From Alphaproteobacteria bacterium (lineage in GTDB: Bacteria; Pseudomonadota; Alphaproteobacteria; Rhodobacterales; Rhodobacteraceae), in contig JARFTV010000014.1 in the NCBI GenBank assembly GCA_029289325.1, forward strand, positions 1-64,000: DNA of 64,000 nucleotides, in the 5' to 3' direction. Below, one piece after another: positions 16,654 to 24,707 of this stretch (positions within the stretch are counted from its first letter, which is position 1; each line of letters begins with the position of its first letter). The position numbers were made by a program, and so were the translations under genes. The notes under the pieces are model-generated. The model worked only from the letters and a program-made list of their open reading frames with translations. It was not told the DNA's origin and made no database searches.

Positions 16654-17844
16654 CTACCGCCGATCCGCCCACCAAAGGGCCCCCGCCCCCAGCAGCGCAA
16701 TCCCCACCCCAAGGACCGCCACCGTCCCATAGCCCGCCACCGCCGTCCCGACCGCGAAGCAGGCCGCGGCGATCACCTCTCCGGCCAGCCGTTGCACCGC
16801 CATCAGGCTCGCCCCCGTCCCCGGCCGCTCCGCCAGCAGGTCCTGCAGATAGGCGATCGGCACGGTCAGGATCACCGCGCCACCCACCGCCGCCGGCAGG
16901 ATCAAGAGCCACACCGTCCCGGACCCCGCCAGCACCGGCAACAGCAGGACATGCACCCCGTAAAGCGCCGATCCCCCCAGGATCAGCGCGGTCCGGTCCA
17001 CCCCCCGCATCAGCCGCGGCAAGAGCAGCATGAAGGGCACCTCCAGCCCCGCGACCAGCCCGAAGTACAGCGCCACATCCGCCGCCCCCCGCCCGATCTC
17101 CGCCACCATGACCAGCGACAGGGTCGCCACATAGACCGTGGCCGAGACATTGACCGCCCCCAGCGCCAGCACCCGCAGGGCCACCCTGGGATGCCCCATC
17201 TCGGCCAGCGCGGCCCGGAAACTCAGGCCGCTGGGCCGGTCCTGCCACTCCGTCGCCCCATCCCGCGGCCAAAGCCGCAGAAGGACCCCCAGCATCACCG
17301 CCGACAGGATCAGGCTGACCGGAAAGATCGCCGTCACCTCCACCCCCTGCCGGAACACCACCGCCCAGACCGGCAGCACCACGACGAAGGGCAGCGCGAA
17401 GAGAGCCCGGATCACCGCCATGATCCCGTCCCGCTCCTGCACCGGATGCCGCGCCGCGGCCATCCGGGCCAGGGCAAAGACCTGCCCGAAGGTCACCGCC
17501 CCCACGGGCAGAAGGACCGCCGCGGTCACCGCAAAGACCCAGGGCCCCGGCACCACGGTCATCAGCCCCGTCCCGGCCAGCAGCGCCAGCACGGCCGCCA
17601 GCGTCACCTGCCGCCGGTTCGCCGTCTGGTCCGCCCGGATCCCGCCGATGACCGAAGACACGACCGCAACCACAGACGACAGGGCCAGCAGCACCGCGAA
17701 GCCCCGGTTTCCGAACCCATAGGAATGGACTGCGAGAGTCGAGAAATAGGGCCCGAAGCTGCAGACGATCGCGCCCTGCAGGACCATGATCAGCCCGGCC
17801 GCGCGCAAGGAGGGATCGGTCAGACACAGGCGGGTGGCGGACAT
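16654..17844 (-). CDS. MFS transporter, sugar-efflux-like
   Basis: A 396-aa inner-membrane protein with about twelve hydrophobic segments. SVIGGIRADQTANRRQVTLAA fits the loop 2-3 signature region of the major facilitator superfamily, and the overall layout (GLIMVLQGAIVCSFGPYFSTLAV at the start) resembles the SetA/SetB sugar-efflux branch. The substrate is not certain. It lies 64 bases downstream of the FAD-linked oxidoreductase on the same strand, so co-transcription is possible. Confidence 0.8.
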   Translation of the reverse strand: MSATRLCLTDPSLRAAGLIMVLQGAIVCSFGPYFSTLAVHSYGFGNRGFAVLLALSSVVAVVSSVIGGIRADQTANRRQVTLAAVLALLAGTGLMTVVPGPWVFAVTAAVLLPVGAVTFGQVFALARMAAARHPVQERDGIMAVIRALFALPFVVVLPVWAVVFRQGVEVTAIFPVSLILSAVMLGVLLRLWPRDGATEWQDRPSGLSFRAALAEMGHPRVALRVLALGAVNVSATVYVATLSLVMVAEIGRGAADVALYFGLVAGLEVPFMLLLPRLMRGVDRTALILGGSALYGVHVLLLPVLAGSGTVWLLILPAAVGGAVILTVPIAYLQDLLAERPGTGASLMAVQRLAGEVIAAACFAVGTAVAGYGTVAVLGVGIALLGAGALWWADRR

Positions 17845-17908
17845 GATGCCGAGGGCTATCCCGCCGCCCGGCCCCGCGCAAGGGCTCGCTCCCTTCGCGG
17901 CAGGATCG

Positions 17909-19315
17909 TCAGGGGATCACCTTCCCCGGGTTCATCCGCCCCTCGGGGTCAAGGGCCCGCTTCACCGCCCGCATCACCTCCAGCGCGACCGGGTCCTTCC
18001 GCCGCGCCATGGCGGGCAACTTCGACAAGCCCACCCCATGCTCGGCCGAGAAACTGCCACCCAGCTCCTGCACCACATCCTCGACCACCTCCATCACCCG
18101 GTCCTTCAGACCCGGCTCGTCTCGGGTCGGAAAGAGGGTGAAATGCAGGTTCCCATCGCCCAGATGCGCCACGGTCAGACTGCGCAGACCGGGGTCCAGC
18201 GCCTCCAGCCGGGCCAGCGCCTGCGTCAGGAAGCTCTCCACCCGGTCCAGAGGCAGGCAGACATCCGTGTCGACCGCAGGAACCAGACCCAGGCAGATCT
18301 CGGCCGCCGCCTCGCGTCGGGCCCACATCGCGCGGCGTTGCTGCTCGTTCCGTGCGACGACCGCGTCGGTCAGCAACCCCGCCTCCAGCATCTCGGCCAG
18401 CACGCCTTCCAGAAGCCCGACCAGCGGAACCTCTCCCGCCGCGTCCGGCCGGGCCTCGGCGGGCACGGTGGTCGCGGCCTCGATCAGGATCGTCACCTCG
18501 GGGATATGGTCGAAGGGCAGCCCGAGGTCGGGGCGCCCGACCCGCAGACGCTCGGAATAGGTGCGGGGCATGAACTCGAACGCCTCGACCCGGCCGCCCG
18601 TCGCCTCCTGCATCCGGTTGAGAAGGACAAGCGCATCGCCCAGCGACCGCGCGGCGAGCGTCGCCGTGGCATGGGCACGGGGCGCCGGGACCAGTTTCAT
18701 CACCGCCGCCGTGATGATGCCCAGCGTCCCCTCCGCCCCGATGAACATCTGCTTCAGGTCATAGCCCGAGTTGTCCTTGTGAAGCTCGCTCATCAGGTTC
18801 AGCACGCGCCCATCGGCCAGCACCACCTCCAGCCCAAGGCAAAGCCCGCGTGTGGAGCCATAGCGGAGCACATTGGACCCGCCCGCATTGGTGGACAGCA
18901 CACCCCCCAGCATCGCCGACCCTCGCGCGCCGAACCAGAGCGGGAAGTACAGCCCTTCCGCCTCGGCCGCATCATGCAGCCGCGACAGGATCACGCCCGC
19001 CTCGGCCACGACCAGCCGGGCCTCGGGCTTCACCGCGCGGATGCGGTTCAGCCGCTCAAGGCTGAGCATCAGCCCGCCCGTGGTCATCGTGCCCCCGACC
19101 AGCCCGGTATTGCCGCCGATCGGAACCACCGGCAGTCCATGCGCGGCGGCGATCTTCACGCAGGCCGCCACCCCGGCCGTCGAGCCCGGCCGGACCACGG
19201 CCAGGGGCGCGCCGCGATACTTTGCCATCCAGTCGGTCGCATAGCGGTCCAGATCGGCGCCGCCCAACACATGCGCCGTCCCGATTGCCACCCGAAGATC
19301 CTCGATCACGCTCAT
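17909..19315 (-). CDS. FAD-binding oxidoreductase, GlcD / D-2-hydroxyglutarate dehydrogenase family
   Basis: A 468-aa flavoprotein. The N-terminal PCMH FAD domain carries LPVVPIGGNTGLVGGTMTTG and MLGGVLSTNAGGSNVLRYG. The C-terminal cap domain has VAHLGDGNLHFTLF (a His used for metal or substrate) and FSAEHGVGLSK. These are the signatures of D-2-hydroxy acid dehydrogenases such as D-lactate, glycolate (GlcD) and D-2-hydroxyglutarate dehydrogenase. No partner glcE/glcF is adjacent, which favours a stand-alone D-2-hydroxyglutarate or D-lactate type enzyme. Confidence 0.85.
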   Translation of the reverse strand: MSVIEDLRVAIGTAHVLGGADLDRYATDWMAKYRGAPLAVVRPGSTAGVAACVKIAAAHGLPVVPIGGNTGLVGGTMTTGGLMLSLERLNRIRAVKPEARLVVAEAGVILSRLHDAAEAEGLYFPLWFGARGSAMLGGVLSTNAGGSNVLRYGSTRGLCLGLEVVLADGRVLNLMSELHKDNSGYDLKQMFIGAEGTLGIITAAVMKLVPAPRAHATATLAARSLGDALVLLNRMQEATGGRVEAFEFMPRTYSERLRVGRPDLGLPFDHIPEVTILIEAATTVPAEARPDAAGEVPLVGLLEGVLAEMLEAGLLTDAVVARNEQQRRAMWARREAAAEICLGLVPAVDTDVCLPLDRVESFLTQALARLEALDPGLRSLTVAHLGDGNLHFTLFPTRDEPGLKDRVMEVVEDVVQELGGSFSAEHGVGLSKLPAMARRKDPVALEVMRAVKRALDPEGRMNPGKVIP

Positions 19316-19369
19316 GCCCGCCCCCGTTTGCGGCCAAGCTAGGCTCCGCCCATCCGGCAGGCAACCCGG

Positions 19370-19413
19370 TTGACTCGCGGGCGGGAAGGGGGGTTACTTA
19401 GCCAATCAGCTAA
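19370..19413 (+). promoter_or_regulatory. Candidate yceI promoter with inverted repeat
   Basis: A TTGACT box (19370), an 18-base spacer and ttactt (19394) resemble a sigma70-type promoter. Overlapping its downstream edge is the inverted repeat ttagc-caatca-gctaa (19398-19413), a shape typical of MarR- or LysR-type operators. The ribosome site (gaaaggg) and ATG follow. No regulator gene is adjacent. Confidence 0.4.
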
Positions 19414-19428
19414 CTGAAAGGGTCCGTC

Positions 19429-20070
19429 ATGCTTCGCCCGCTTCTCCTTGCCGCCTGCCTTGCCCTGCCGGTCCAGGCGCAGGACATGTCCGACCTCGGC
19501 AGCCCACCGGCGGGGACCTACCGCACCGATCCGGCCCATACCCGGCTGTGGTTCGTCGTCGATCACCTGGGCTTCTCGCGCTACATGGCGCTGTTCACCA
19601 AGGTCGAGGCCACCCTCCAGTTCGACCCCGAGGTGCCCAAGGCGATGGAGGTCACCGCCACGGTCGACCTGACCTCGCTGGAAACCCACAATGACGACCC
19701 GAGCTACGATTTCAACGCCATCGTCTCGGGTCCGGACTTCCTGAACGCGCCCGCGCATCCGGTGGCAAGGTTCACCTCGACCGAAGTCAGGTTGACCGGG
19801 GAGCGGACGGCCGAGGTGACGGGAGACCTGACCTTGAACGGCGTCACGAAGCCGGTTGTGCTGCTCGCGACCTATAACGGCGGCTGGGGCCACATGCCGC
19901 TGGATCCGGGCGGGGCGCGGGCCGGGTTTTCGCTGACGACCACACTGAAGCGGTCGGAGTTCGAGATTGCCAACGGCATCCCGGCACCGGGAACGACGCT
20001 GGGGGTCGCGGACGAGGTGCAGGTCCATATCGAGACCGAGCTGATGAACCCGGACGCGCCGACACCCTAG
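19429..20070 (+). CDS. YceI-family periplasmic protein
   Basis: A 213-aa protein with a signal peptide (MLRPLLLAACLALPVQAQ) and a lipocalin-like YceI domain. TYRTDPAHTRLWFVVDHLGFSRYMALF is the family opening; ALFTKVEATLQFDP, DFLNAPAHPVARFTST and GDLTLNGVTKPV follow. Members bind isoprenoid lipids in the periplasm and some respond to acid or base stress. There is no partner cytochrome b561 beside it, unlike many yceI loci. A REP-like palindrome follows the stop codon. Confidence 0.88.
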   Translation: MLRPLLLAACLALPVQAQDMSDLGSPPAGTYRTDPAHTRLWFVVDHLGFSRYMALFTKVEATLQFDPEVPKAMEVTATVDLTSLETHNDDPSYDFNAIVSGPDFLNAPAHPVARFTSTEVRLTGERTAEVTGDLTLNGVTKPVVLLATYNGGWGHMPLDPGGARAGFSLTTTLKRSEFEIANGIPAPGTTLGVADEVQVHIETELMNPDAPTP

Positions 20071-20080
20071 ACGCGCGGGC

Positions 20081-20108
20081 GTAGGGTGGGCGGTATCGCC
20101 CACCCTAC
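20081..20108. repeat. REP-like palindrome GTAGGGTGGGCG-N4-CGCCCACCCTAC, copy 3 (inverted)
   Basis: A perfect 12-bp stem with loop gtat. Here gcgcgggc precedes the stem, so this copy is inverted relative to copies 1 and 2. It overlaps the stop codon of the convergent gene at 20105 and sits 10 bases after the yceI stop. Confidence 0.9.
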
Positions 20109-20464
20109 CTTGCGTCGGTCCAGATCGGGCCCAGCATCTCCCGCAGCGCAGCCAGCGCCGGTTCCGCATCCTCGCACCCCGGCCCGATCCGCACCGCCAC
20201 GGTTCCGGCAAAGCCGAAGGCCGCCCGCCGTCCCGGCGCGATCACGATCTCCAGCCCCTTCGGCCCGATCACCACGGACTGCAGCGCATCTTCCGCCCCG
20301 AAGGTCTCGTCCCCCACCTCGAACCAGACCGGCCCGCCACCGACCTGCTGGCGGAACAGCGCATAGTTCTCCTCCTCGTCCTCGCCCTCGGCGAAGCCCA
20401 CGAAGAGCATCCCCTCATCCTCGACGACCGAGCCATAGGCCGCCTTCACCACGATATCCGTCAT
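20105..20464 (-). CDS. Conserved small acidic protein, weakly Imm10-like
   Basis: A 119-aa, strongly acidic soluble protein (GFAEGEDEEENYALFRQQV) without membrane or signal segments. The order short strand, then LFVGFAEG, then a long acidic loop, then a glycine/aspartate strand (VWFEVGDETFG) loosely recalls Imm10-type immunity proteins. The resemblance is by eye and no toxin gene is nearby. It lies three bases after lysE and is transcribed with it. Its stop codon lies inside a REP-like palindrome. Confidence 0.6.
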   Translation of the reverse strand: MTDIVVKAAYGSVVEDEGMLFVGFAEGEDEEENYALFRQQVGGGPVWFEVGDETFGAEDALQSVVIGPKGLEIVIAPGRRAAFGFAGTVAVRIGPGCEDAEPALAALREMLGPIWTDAR

Positions 20465-20467
20465 CCG

Positions 20468-21073
20468 CTATCCCCGAACGTAAAGCCACAGCGCCACAGC
20501 GGTCAGCGCCAGCGCCTGAACCCGGTGCATCCTCGCCGAAACCGCCGGATCGGCAAGCCATCCCCGCAAACCCCCCGCCGCCAGCACGATCCCCAGATGC
20601 ACCGCCGTGGCGATGCCAAGGTAGACCGCCGCCAGCATAAGCGCCCCGCTGTCGCCGGGGGGCAGGAACCCCGGCAGCACCACCACGAAGAACAGCGCGG
20701 CCTTCGGGTTCAGCAGGTTCGCCACCAGCCCGCGCCGGAACCCTGCCCTTCCATCCTTGCCCTCACCCGGAAGGTGATGCGCCGGATTGCCCGCGTCGCG
20801 CCAGCTTTCCCAGGCGAGGAACAGCAGGAACCCGACCCCGGCCAGTTGCAGCAGCCGGTAGAGCCCCGGCCAGGCCGCGATCAGCGCCGCGACCCCCAGC
20901 GCCGCCAAGAGCGCCTGCGCCGCAAGGCCCAGGCTGATCCCCGCGACCGCCGCCAGCCCCGCCCCACGCCCTGCCGTCGCACTCAACAGCGCGAGCCAGG
21001 CCATGTTCGGACCCGGCGTCAGTTCCAGCACGAGGACGGTCAGCAGGAAGGAGGCGAACCCCTCGGCCCCCAT
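20468..21073 (-). CDS. LysE-family amino acid exporter
   Basis: A 201-aa inner-membrane protein with six hydrophobic segments. LVLELTPGPNMAWLALLSATAGRGAGL is the family's opening signature, and RRGLVANLLNPKAALFFVVVLPGF marks the middle. Members export amino acids or homoserine lactone-like compounds; the substrate is not set by sequence. It starts one base from the hemF stop, so the two are coupled, although no functional link with heme synthesis is obvious. Confidence 0.87.
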   Translation of the reverse strand: MGAEGFASFLLTVLVLELTPGPNMAWLALLSATAGRGAGLAAVAGISLGLAAQALLAALGVAALIAAWPGLYRLLQLAGVGFLLFLAWESWRDAGNPAHHLPGEGKDGRAGFRRGLVANLLNPKAALFFVVVLPGFLPPGDSGALMLAAVYLGIATAVHLGIVLAAGGLRGWLADPAVSARMHRVQALALTAVALWLYVRG

Positions 21074-21074
21074 C

Positions 21075-21935
21075 TCAGGGCCATTTCGCGACCGGCGGCA
21101 GGCTCATCAGGACCGCATTGGCATCATGCCCGGTTTCCAGCCCGAACTTGGTGCCCCGGTCGTAGACGAGGTTGTATTCGGCATAAAGCCCGCGGTGGAC
21201 CAGTTGGGTCTCGCGGTCGGCCTCGGTCCAGGGGGTGGAGATGCGCCGCTCGGTCACCGGCAGGAAGGCCGGGAGGAAGGCGCTGCCCACGGCCTGAGTG
21301 AAGGCGAAATCCGCCTCCCAGTCGCCGGTGTTCAGATCGTCGTAGAAGATCCCGCCCACGCCCCGCGCGCGGCCGCGATGGGGGACGAAGAAGTACTCGT
21401 CGGCCCAGGCCTTGAACTTCGGATAGTAGTCCGGCGAATGGGCATCGCACGCGCGCTGCATCTCGGCATGGAAATGCGCGGTATCCTCGGCATATTCGAT
21501 GCAGGGATTCAGGTCCGCCCCGCCGCCGAACCACCAGGCGCCGGGGGTCCAGAACATCCGGGTGTTCATATGCACGGCGGGGGTATGCGGGTTCACCATA
21601 TGCGCGACGAGGCTGATTCCGCTCGCCCAGAAGCGCGGGTCCTTGTCCATCCCCGGCACGCCCCGCGCCGCCATCGCGCGCTGCGCCTTCTCGCCCAGGG
21701 TTCCGTGCACCTCGGACCAGTTGACGCCGACCTTCTCGAACACCCCGCCGCCGCGCATCACGCTCATCAAACCGCCGCCACCATCGGCCCGCGTCGTGGG
21801 CGTCACGTCGAACCGGCCGGGCGCATCCTTGGCGTAACGCTCCTCCAGGCCTTCGAAGGCCGCGACGATCCGGTCGCGAAGCTCGCGGAACCAGGCGGCG
21901 GCGCGCGCGTTGCGATTGTCTGACGGATCGGTCAT
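21075..21935 (-). CDS. hemF: Oxygen-dependent coproporphyrinogen III oxidase
   Basis: A 286-aa cytosolic enzyme that uses O2 to decarboxylate coproporphyrinogen III to protoporphyrinogen IX. RADGGGGLMSVMRGGGVFEKVGVNWS, ISLVAHMVNPHTPAVHMNTRMF, WWFGGGADLNPC and GLYAEYNLVYDRGTKFG are all conserved HemF segments. The start ATG at 21935 (MTDPSDNRNARAAAW) is preferred over the longer track ORF. It is the aerobic counterpart of hemN at 39134. It heads a run with lysE and the small acidic gene. Confidence 0.95.
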   Translation of the reverse strand: MTDPSDNRNARAAAWFRELRDRIVAAFEGLEERYAKDAPGRFDVTPTTRADGGGGLMSVMRGGGVFEKVGVNWSEVHGTLGEKAQRAMAARGVPGMDKDPRFWASGISLVAHMVNPHTPAVHMNTRMFWTPGAWWFGGGADLNPCIEYAEDTAHFHAEMQRACDAHSPDYYPKFKAWADEYFFVPHRGRARGVGGIFYDDLNTGDWEADFAFTQAVGSAFLPAFLPVTERRISTPWTEADRETQLVHRGLYAEYNLVYDRGTKFGLETGHDANAVLMSLPPVAKWP

Positions 21936-22012
21936 CCTGCTGTCTCCGGCTGCTGACACAGCCTGCCTAACATTCCCGCGCCCCGCTTTCCACCTCTGCA
22001 AGGAGGGCCCTG

Positions 22013-22417
22013 ATGAAACGCCCCGGCTTCTTTGCTTGCGCCCTTCCCGCGCTCCTGCTTCTGGCCGCTTGCGGCACGCCACAGGAACAGTGCATCGGCC
22101 GCGCCACCCGCGACCTGCGGACCGTCGATCGCCTGATCGCCGAGACGCAGGCCAACCTTGACCGTGGCTATGCGCTGGAAACGATCACGGTCTATGAGGA
22201 CGACTGGACCTGGTGCCGCTCGCCCCGACTGCGGGACGGCACGCCCACCCCGCCGCATCTCTGCCTCGATGACCGCCCCGTGACCAAGACCCGGCCCAAG
22301 GCCATCGACCTGACCGCCGAGGCGCGGAAGCTGGACAGCCTCAAGGCCAAGCGGCGTGAGCTTGCCCGCGCGGCCCAGCCGCAGATCGCGGCTTGCCGGG
22401 CCCAGTATCCCGACTGA
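22013..22417 (+). CDS. Lipoprotein of unknown function
   Basis: A 134-aa protein with a lipoprotein signal peptide: MKRPGFFACALPALLLLAAC, where LAAC is the lipobox and Cys20 would be acylated. The mature part holds five further Cys (QCIG, WCRS, LCLD, ACRA) and a helical LTAEARKLDSLKAKRRELARAA, so it may be disulfide-linked in the periplasm. A strong AGGAGG site precedes the ATG. It abuts the convergent SDR gene exactly. The family is not recognised. Confidence 0.75.
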   Translation: MKRPGFFACALPALLLLAACGTPQEQCIGRATRDLRTVDRLIAETQANLDRGYALETITVYEDDWTWCRSPRLRDGTPTPPHLCLDDRPVTKTRPKAIDLTAEARKLDSLKAKRRELARAAQPQIAACRAQYPD

Positions 22418-23230
22418 TCAGTGCGACGGCGTGCAGGCCACGTCCAGAAGACCCCGCCCGCCGTCCACCGTCAGCACCTGCCCGGTGACGAACCCCGATG
22501 CATCCGAGGCGAGGAACTGCACCGCCTCGGCCAGTTCCGCCGGCGAGGCGATCCGCCCCAGCGGCGTCGCCGCGGTGATCATGTCGCGGTAATCCGGGTT
22601 CTCGCGCAGCGAGGTCTGTAGACTCGCGCTCATCACGCTGCCGAAAGCGACCGCATTCACCCGGATCCCCTTGGGCGCCAAGGCCACCGCCAGCGAGCGG
22701 GTCATCTGATCCGTCGCCGCCGCCGCCATCGAATAGGCCAGAAGCTCCGGACGGGTCGCCTGCGCCGCGATCGAGGAGATGTTGATGATCGAGCCCAGCA
22801 TCGTGCCCTCTTCCAGCCCGGCGCGCTGGCCGTGCTGGATCATGCGTTTGGCCGTCATTTGTGACATGCGCAGCGCCGAGAGAACGTTCTGCCGCCAAAG
22901 CTCGTCCACCGCATCGGCCTCGGGGTTCAGCACCTCCGAGACCTGCATCCGGCGGCTGGCGTTGACCAGGATATCCAGCCGGTCGAAGGCATCGACCGTG
23001 GCCGACAGAAGGTTGGCGATGGTCAGTTTTTCGGTCAGGTCGCCCGCGAACATGCGCACCGGCCCCTCGGACCGGGCCTCTTCGCCGATCTCGGCGTCAA
23101 GCCGGGTCTCGTCGACATCGGCGAACATCACATTCGCGCCCTTGTCGACCAGATGCCGGCCAATGGCGAGCCCGATGCCGGCCGCCGCGCCGGTGACGAT
23201 GGCGGTCTTGCCGCTGACGGAAAAGGACAT
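22418..23230 (-). CDS. SDR-family protein lacking the catalytic lysine
   Basis: A 270-aa Rossmann-fold protein of the short-chain dehydrogenase family. TAIVTGAAAGIGLAIG is the NAD(P) loop, DILVNASRRM replaces the usual NNAG, and NISSIAA supplies the catalytic serine. The active-site Tyr is in AYSMAAAATDQ, where Ala stands at the Lys position of YxxxK. The codons read TAT TCG ATG GCG GCG, so this is not a track error. Dehydrogenase activity is therefore doubtful. It heads no obvious operon; rsmC lies 10 bases upstream on the same strand. Confidence 0.85.
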   Translation of the reverse strand: MSFSVSGKTAIVTGAAAGIGLAIGRHLVDKGANVMFADVDETRLDAEIGEEARSEGPVRMFAGDLTEKLTIANLLSATVDAFDRLDILVNASRRMQVSEVLNPEADAVDELWRQNVLSALRMSQMTAKRMIQHGQRAGLEEGTMLGSIINISSIAAQATRPELLAYSMAAAATDQMTRSLAVALAPKGIRVNAVAFGSVMSASLQTSLRENPDYRDMITAATPLGRIASPAELAEAVQFLASDASGFVTGQVLTVDGGRGLLDVACTPSH

Positions 23231-23239
23231 GGTCAGCCT

Positions 23240-24220
23240 CTAGGGTTTGGCCCGTCTGGGCTTGGTGGCATGGATGACGCGGAAGGCGCCGTCGCCGGCA
23301 ACCTCTTGCACCATCAGGAAACTTTCGGCCAGAACGGCGTCATAGGGCAAATGGCGGTTGGCGACGAGCCAAAGGCTTCCATCGGGGGCCAGCATCCGCC
23401 GCGCCGCCCGGATGAATGCCGCGCCAAGGCCCGCATCGGCCTCGCGCCCGGTGTGGAAGGGCGGGTTCATCACCACGGCATCCAGCAGCGTCTCGGGCCG
23501 CCAGCCTGTCGCATCCGCCCAATGGAAGCGCGCCCTCTCGTCGGTCACGTTGACCCTGGCGCAGTCCAGCGCATCGGCCTCGGCCTCGACCAGGTCCAGC
23601 CGCTTGACGCCCGGCCGCTTCAGGATCTCGGCCGCCAGGAAGCCCCAGCCCGCGCCCAGATCGGCAACCTTGCTGCCCAGCTTGGCCGGGAGGACCCCCG
23701 CCAGAAGGACTGATCCGCGATCCGGCCCATCGGCCGAGAACACGCCGGGCAGCGTCTGGAACCCCGCGACCCGTGACGGCCGCGCGAGCCAGACCGACAG
23801 GTCCGGCCCGACGGGAAAGCTGGCGAGCTTGCCATGCGCCTTCGACAGGCTTTCCGACAGATCGACCCGGCGACGCAGATCCTTCAGCGCCGTGTCGATC
23901 CCGTCGGTCTTCTGCCCGTCCACCGCCACCCAGCCGCCGGGCGCCACCTCGGCCGCCGCCCGCGCGATCAGCGCGCGTCCGGCCTCACGGCTCCGGGGCA
24001 GGCAGACGATGGCCGCCGCATAGGGCGGCGCGGGGACCACTGAACAGCGTTGCGCGAAATGGTCGTGGTCCGGCTTGAACCCGGTCAGCACCACCACCCG
24101 ATCCCGGGGCAGCGCCGACAGGTCATCCCCGATCCTTGGCCGATAGACCGCGATCGTCCCTGAAACGGGAAGGACCAACGCGCCGGTTTCCAGCGCCAGA
24201 GAAAGACGGGCGGACCGCAT
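23240..24220 (-). CDS. rsmC: Class I methyltransferase, RsmC-like (16S rRNA m2G1207)
   Basis: A 326-aa protein with two methyltransferase-like halves, as in RsmC. The N-terminal half is degenerate. The C-terminal half has the SAM loop VADLGAGWGFLAAEIL, an acidic residue in LDLVEAEADALDC and the catalytic NPPFH motif for exocyclic amino N2-methylation of guanine. The expected substrate is G1207 of 16S rRNA. It lies 39 bases downstream of clpS. The short gap folds into alternative hairpins described separately. Confidence 0.85.
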   Translation of the reverse strand: MRSARLSLALETGALVLPVSGTIAVYRPRIGDDLSALPRDRVVVLTGFKPDHDHFAQRCSVVPAPPYAAAIVCLPRSREAGRALIARAAAEVAPGGWVAVDGQKTDGIDTALKDLRRRVDLSESLSKAHGKLASFPVGPDLSVWLARPSRVAGFQTLPGVFSADGPDRGSVLLAGVLPAKLGSKVADLGAGWGFLAAEILKRPGVKRLDLVEAEADALDCARVNVTDERARFHWADATGWRPETLLDAVVMNPPFHTGREADAGLGAAFIRAARRMLAPDGSLWLVANRHLPYDAVLAESFLMVQEVAGDGAFRVIHATKPRRAKP

Positions 24221-24224
24221 GAGC

Positions 24225-24257
24225 GGGGCCTCAGGCCCCTCGTCTCCTGCAGGGGCC
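24225..24257 (-). promoter_or_regulatory. Mutually exclusive hairpins before rsmC
   Basis: On the minus strand the 5' leader contains ggcccct (a), the ribosome-site-like caggag, aggggcc (b), tga, then ggcccc (c), followed by the rsmC ATG. Segment b can pair with either a or c. Pairing a:b would hide aggag in a loop, while b:c would bring it closer to the ATG. A switch controlling rsmC translation is possible but unproven. Confidence 0.4.
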
Positions 24258-24259
24258 GG

Positions 24260-24595
24260 TCATTCCTTTTCCATCGTGCATTGCAGCGGATGCTGGTGCC
24301 GGCGGGCGAAATCCATCACCTGCGCGACCTTGGTCTCGGCCACCTCGAAGCTGAACACCCCCACGACCGCCAGCCCCTTCTTGTGGACCGTCAGCATGAT
24401 CTCGAACGCCTGGGCATGGTTCAGGCCGAAGAACCGTTCAAGCACATGCACCACGAACTCCATCGGCGTGTAATCGTCGTTCAGGAGCAGCACCTTGTAC
24501 AGGGGCGGGCGCTGGGTCTTCGTCTTGGTCTTGGTCAGGATCGAGGTGTCATTCCCCGGCCCATCCGTCTTGTCAGACATGGTCATGGGTCGCAT
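24260..24595 (-). CDS. clpS: ATP-dependent Clp protease adaptor ClpS
   Basis: The small adaptor that delivers N-degron substrates (bulky hydrophobic N termini) to ClpAP. The core [20 protein letters not shown] and [20 protein letters not shown] contains the Asp-Asp and hydrophobic pocket residues. The N-terminal tail is long and unstructured. Three in-frame ATGs lie at 24595, 24586 and 24580; I list the first (111 aa), but the one at 24580 (MSDKTDG) is also plausible. No clpA is adjacent. It is divergent from the HAD gene. Confidence 0.9.
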   Translation of the reverse strand: MRPMTMSDKTDGPGNDTSILTKTKTKTQRPPLYKVLLLNDDYTPMEFVVHVLERFFGLNHAQAFEIMLTVHKKGLAVVGVFSFEVAETKVAQVMDFARRHQHPLQCTMEKE

Positions 24596-24707
24596 GGACA
24601 CGGAAGGACGCCTCTGGGGATTCGGGGGTTGCATCGGATGGGGGAAATATAGCCTCTTTTGCCGCAGCGAAAAGGGGGCGGCGCAAGGCTCGCCCGGAAG
24701 GTGCATC

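Noticed and set aside
16525-18141. A 538-aa plus-strand ORF starting in the REP-like region
   Set aside because: It is antisense to the MFS transporter, with extreme Arg/His/Pro/Gln content.
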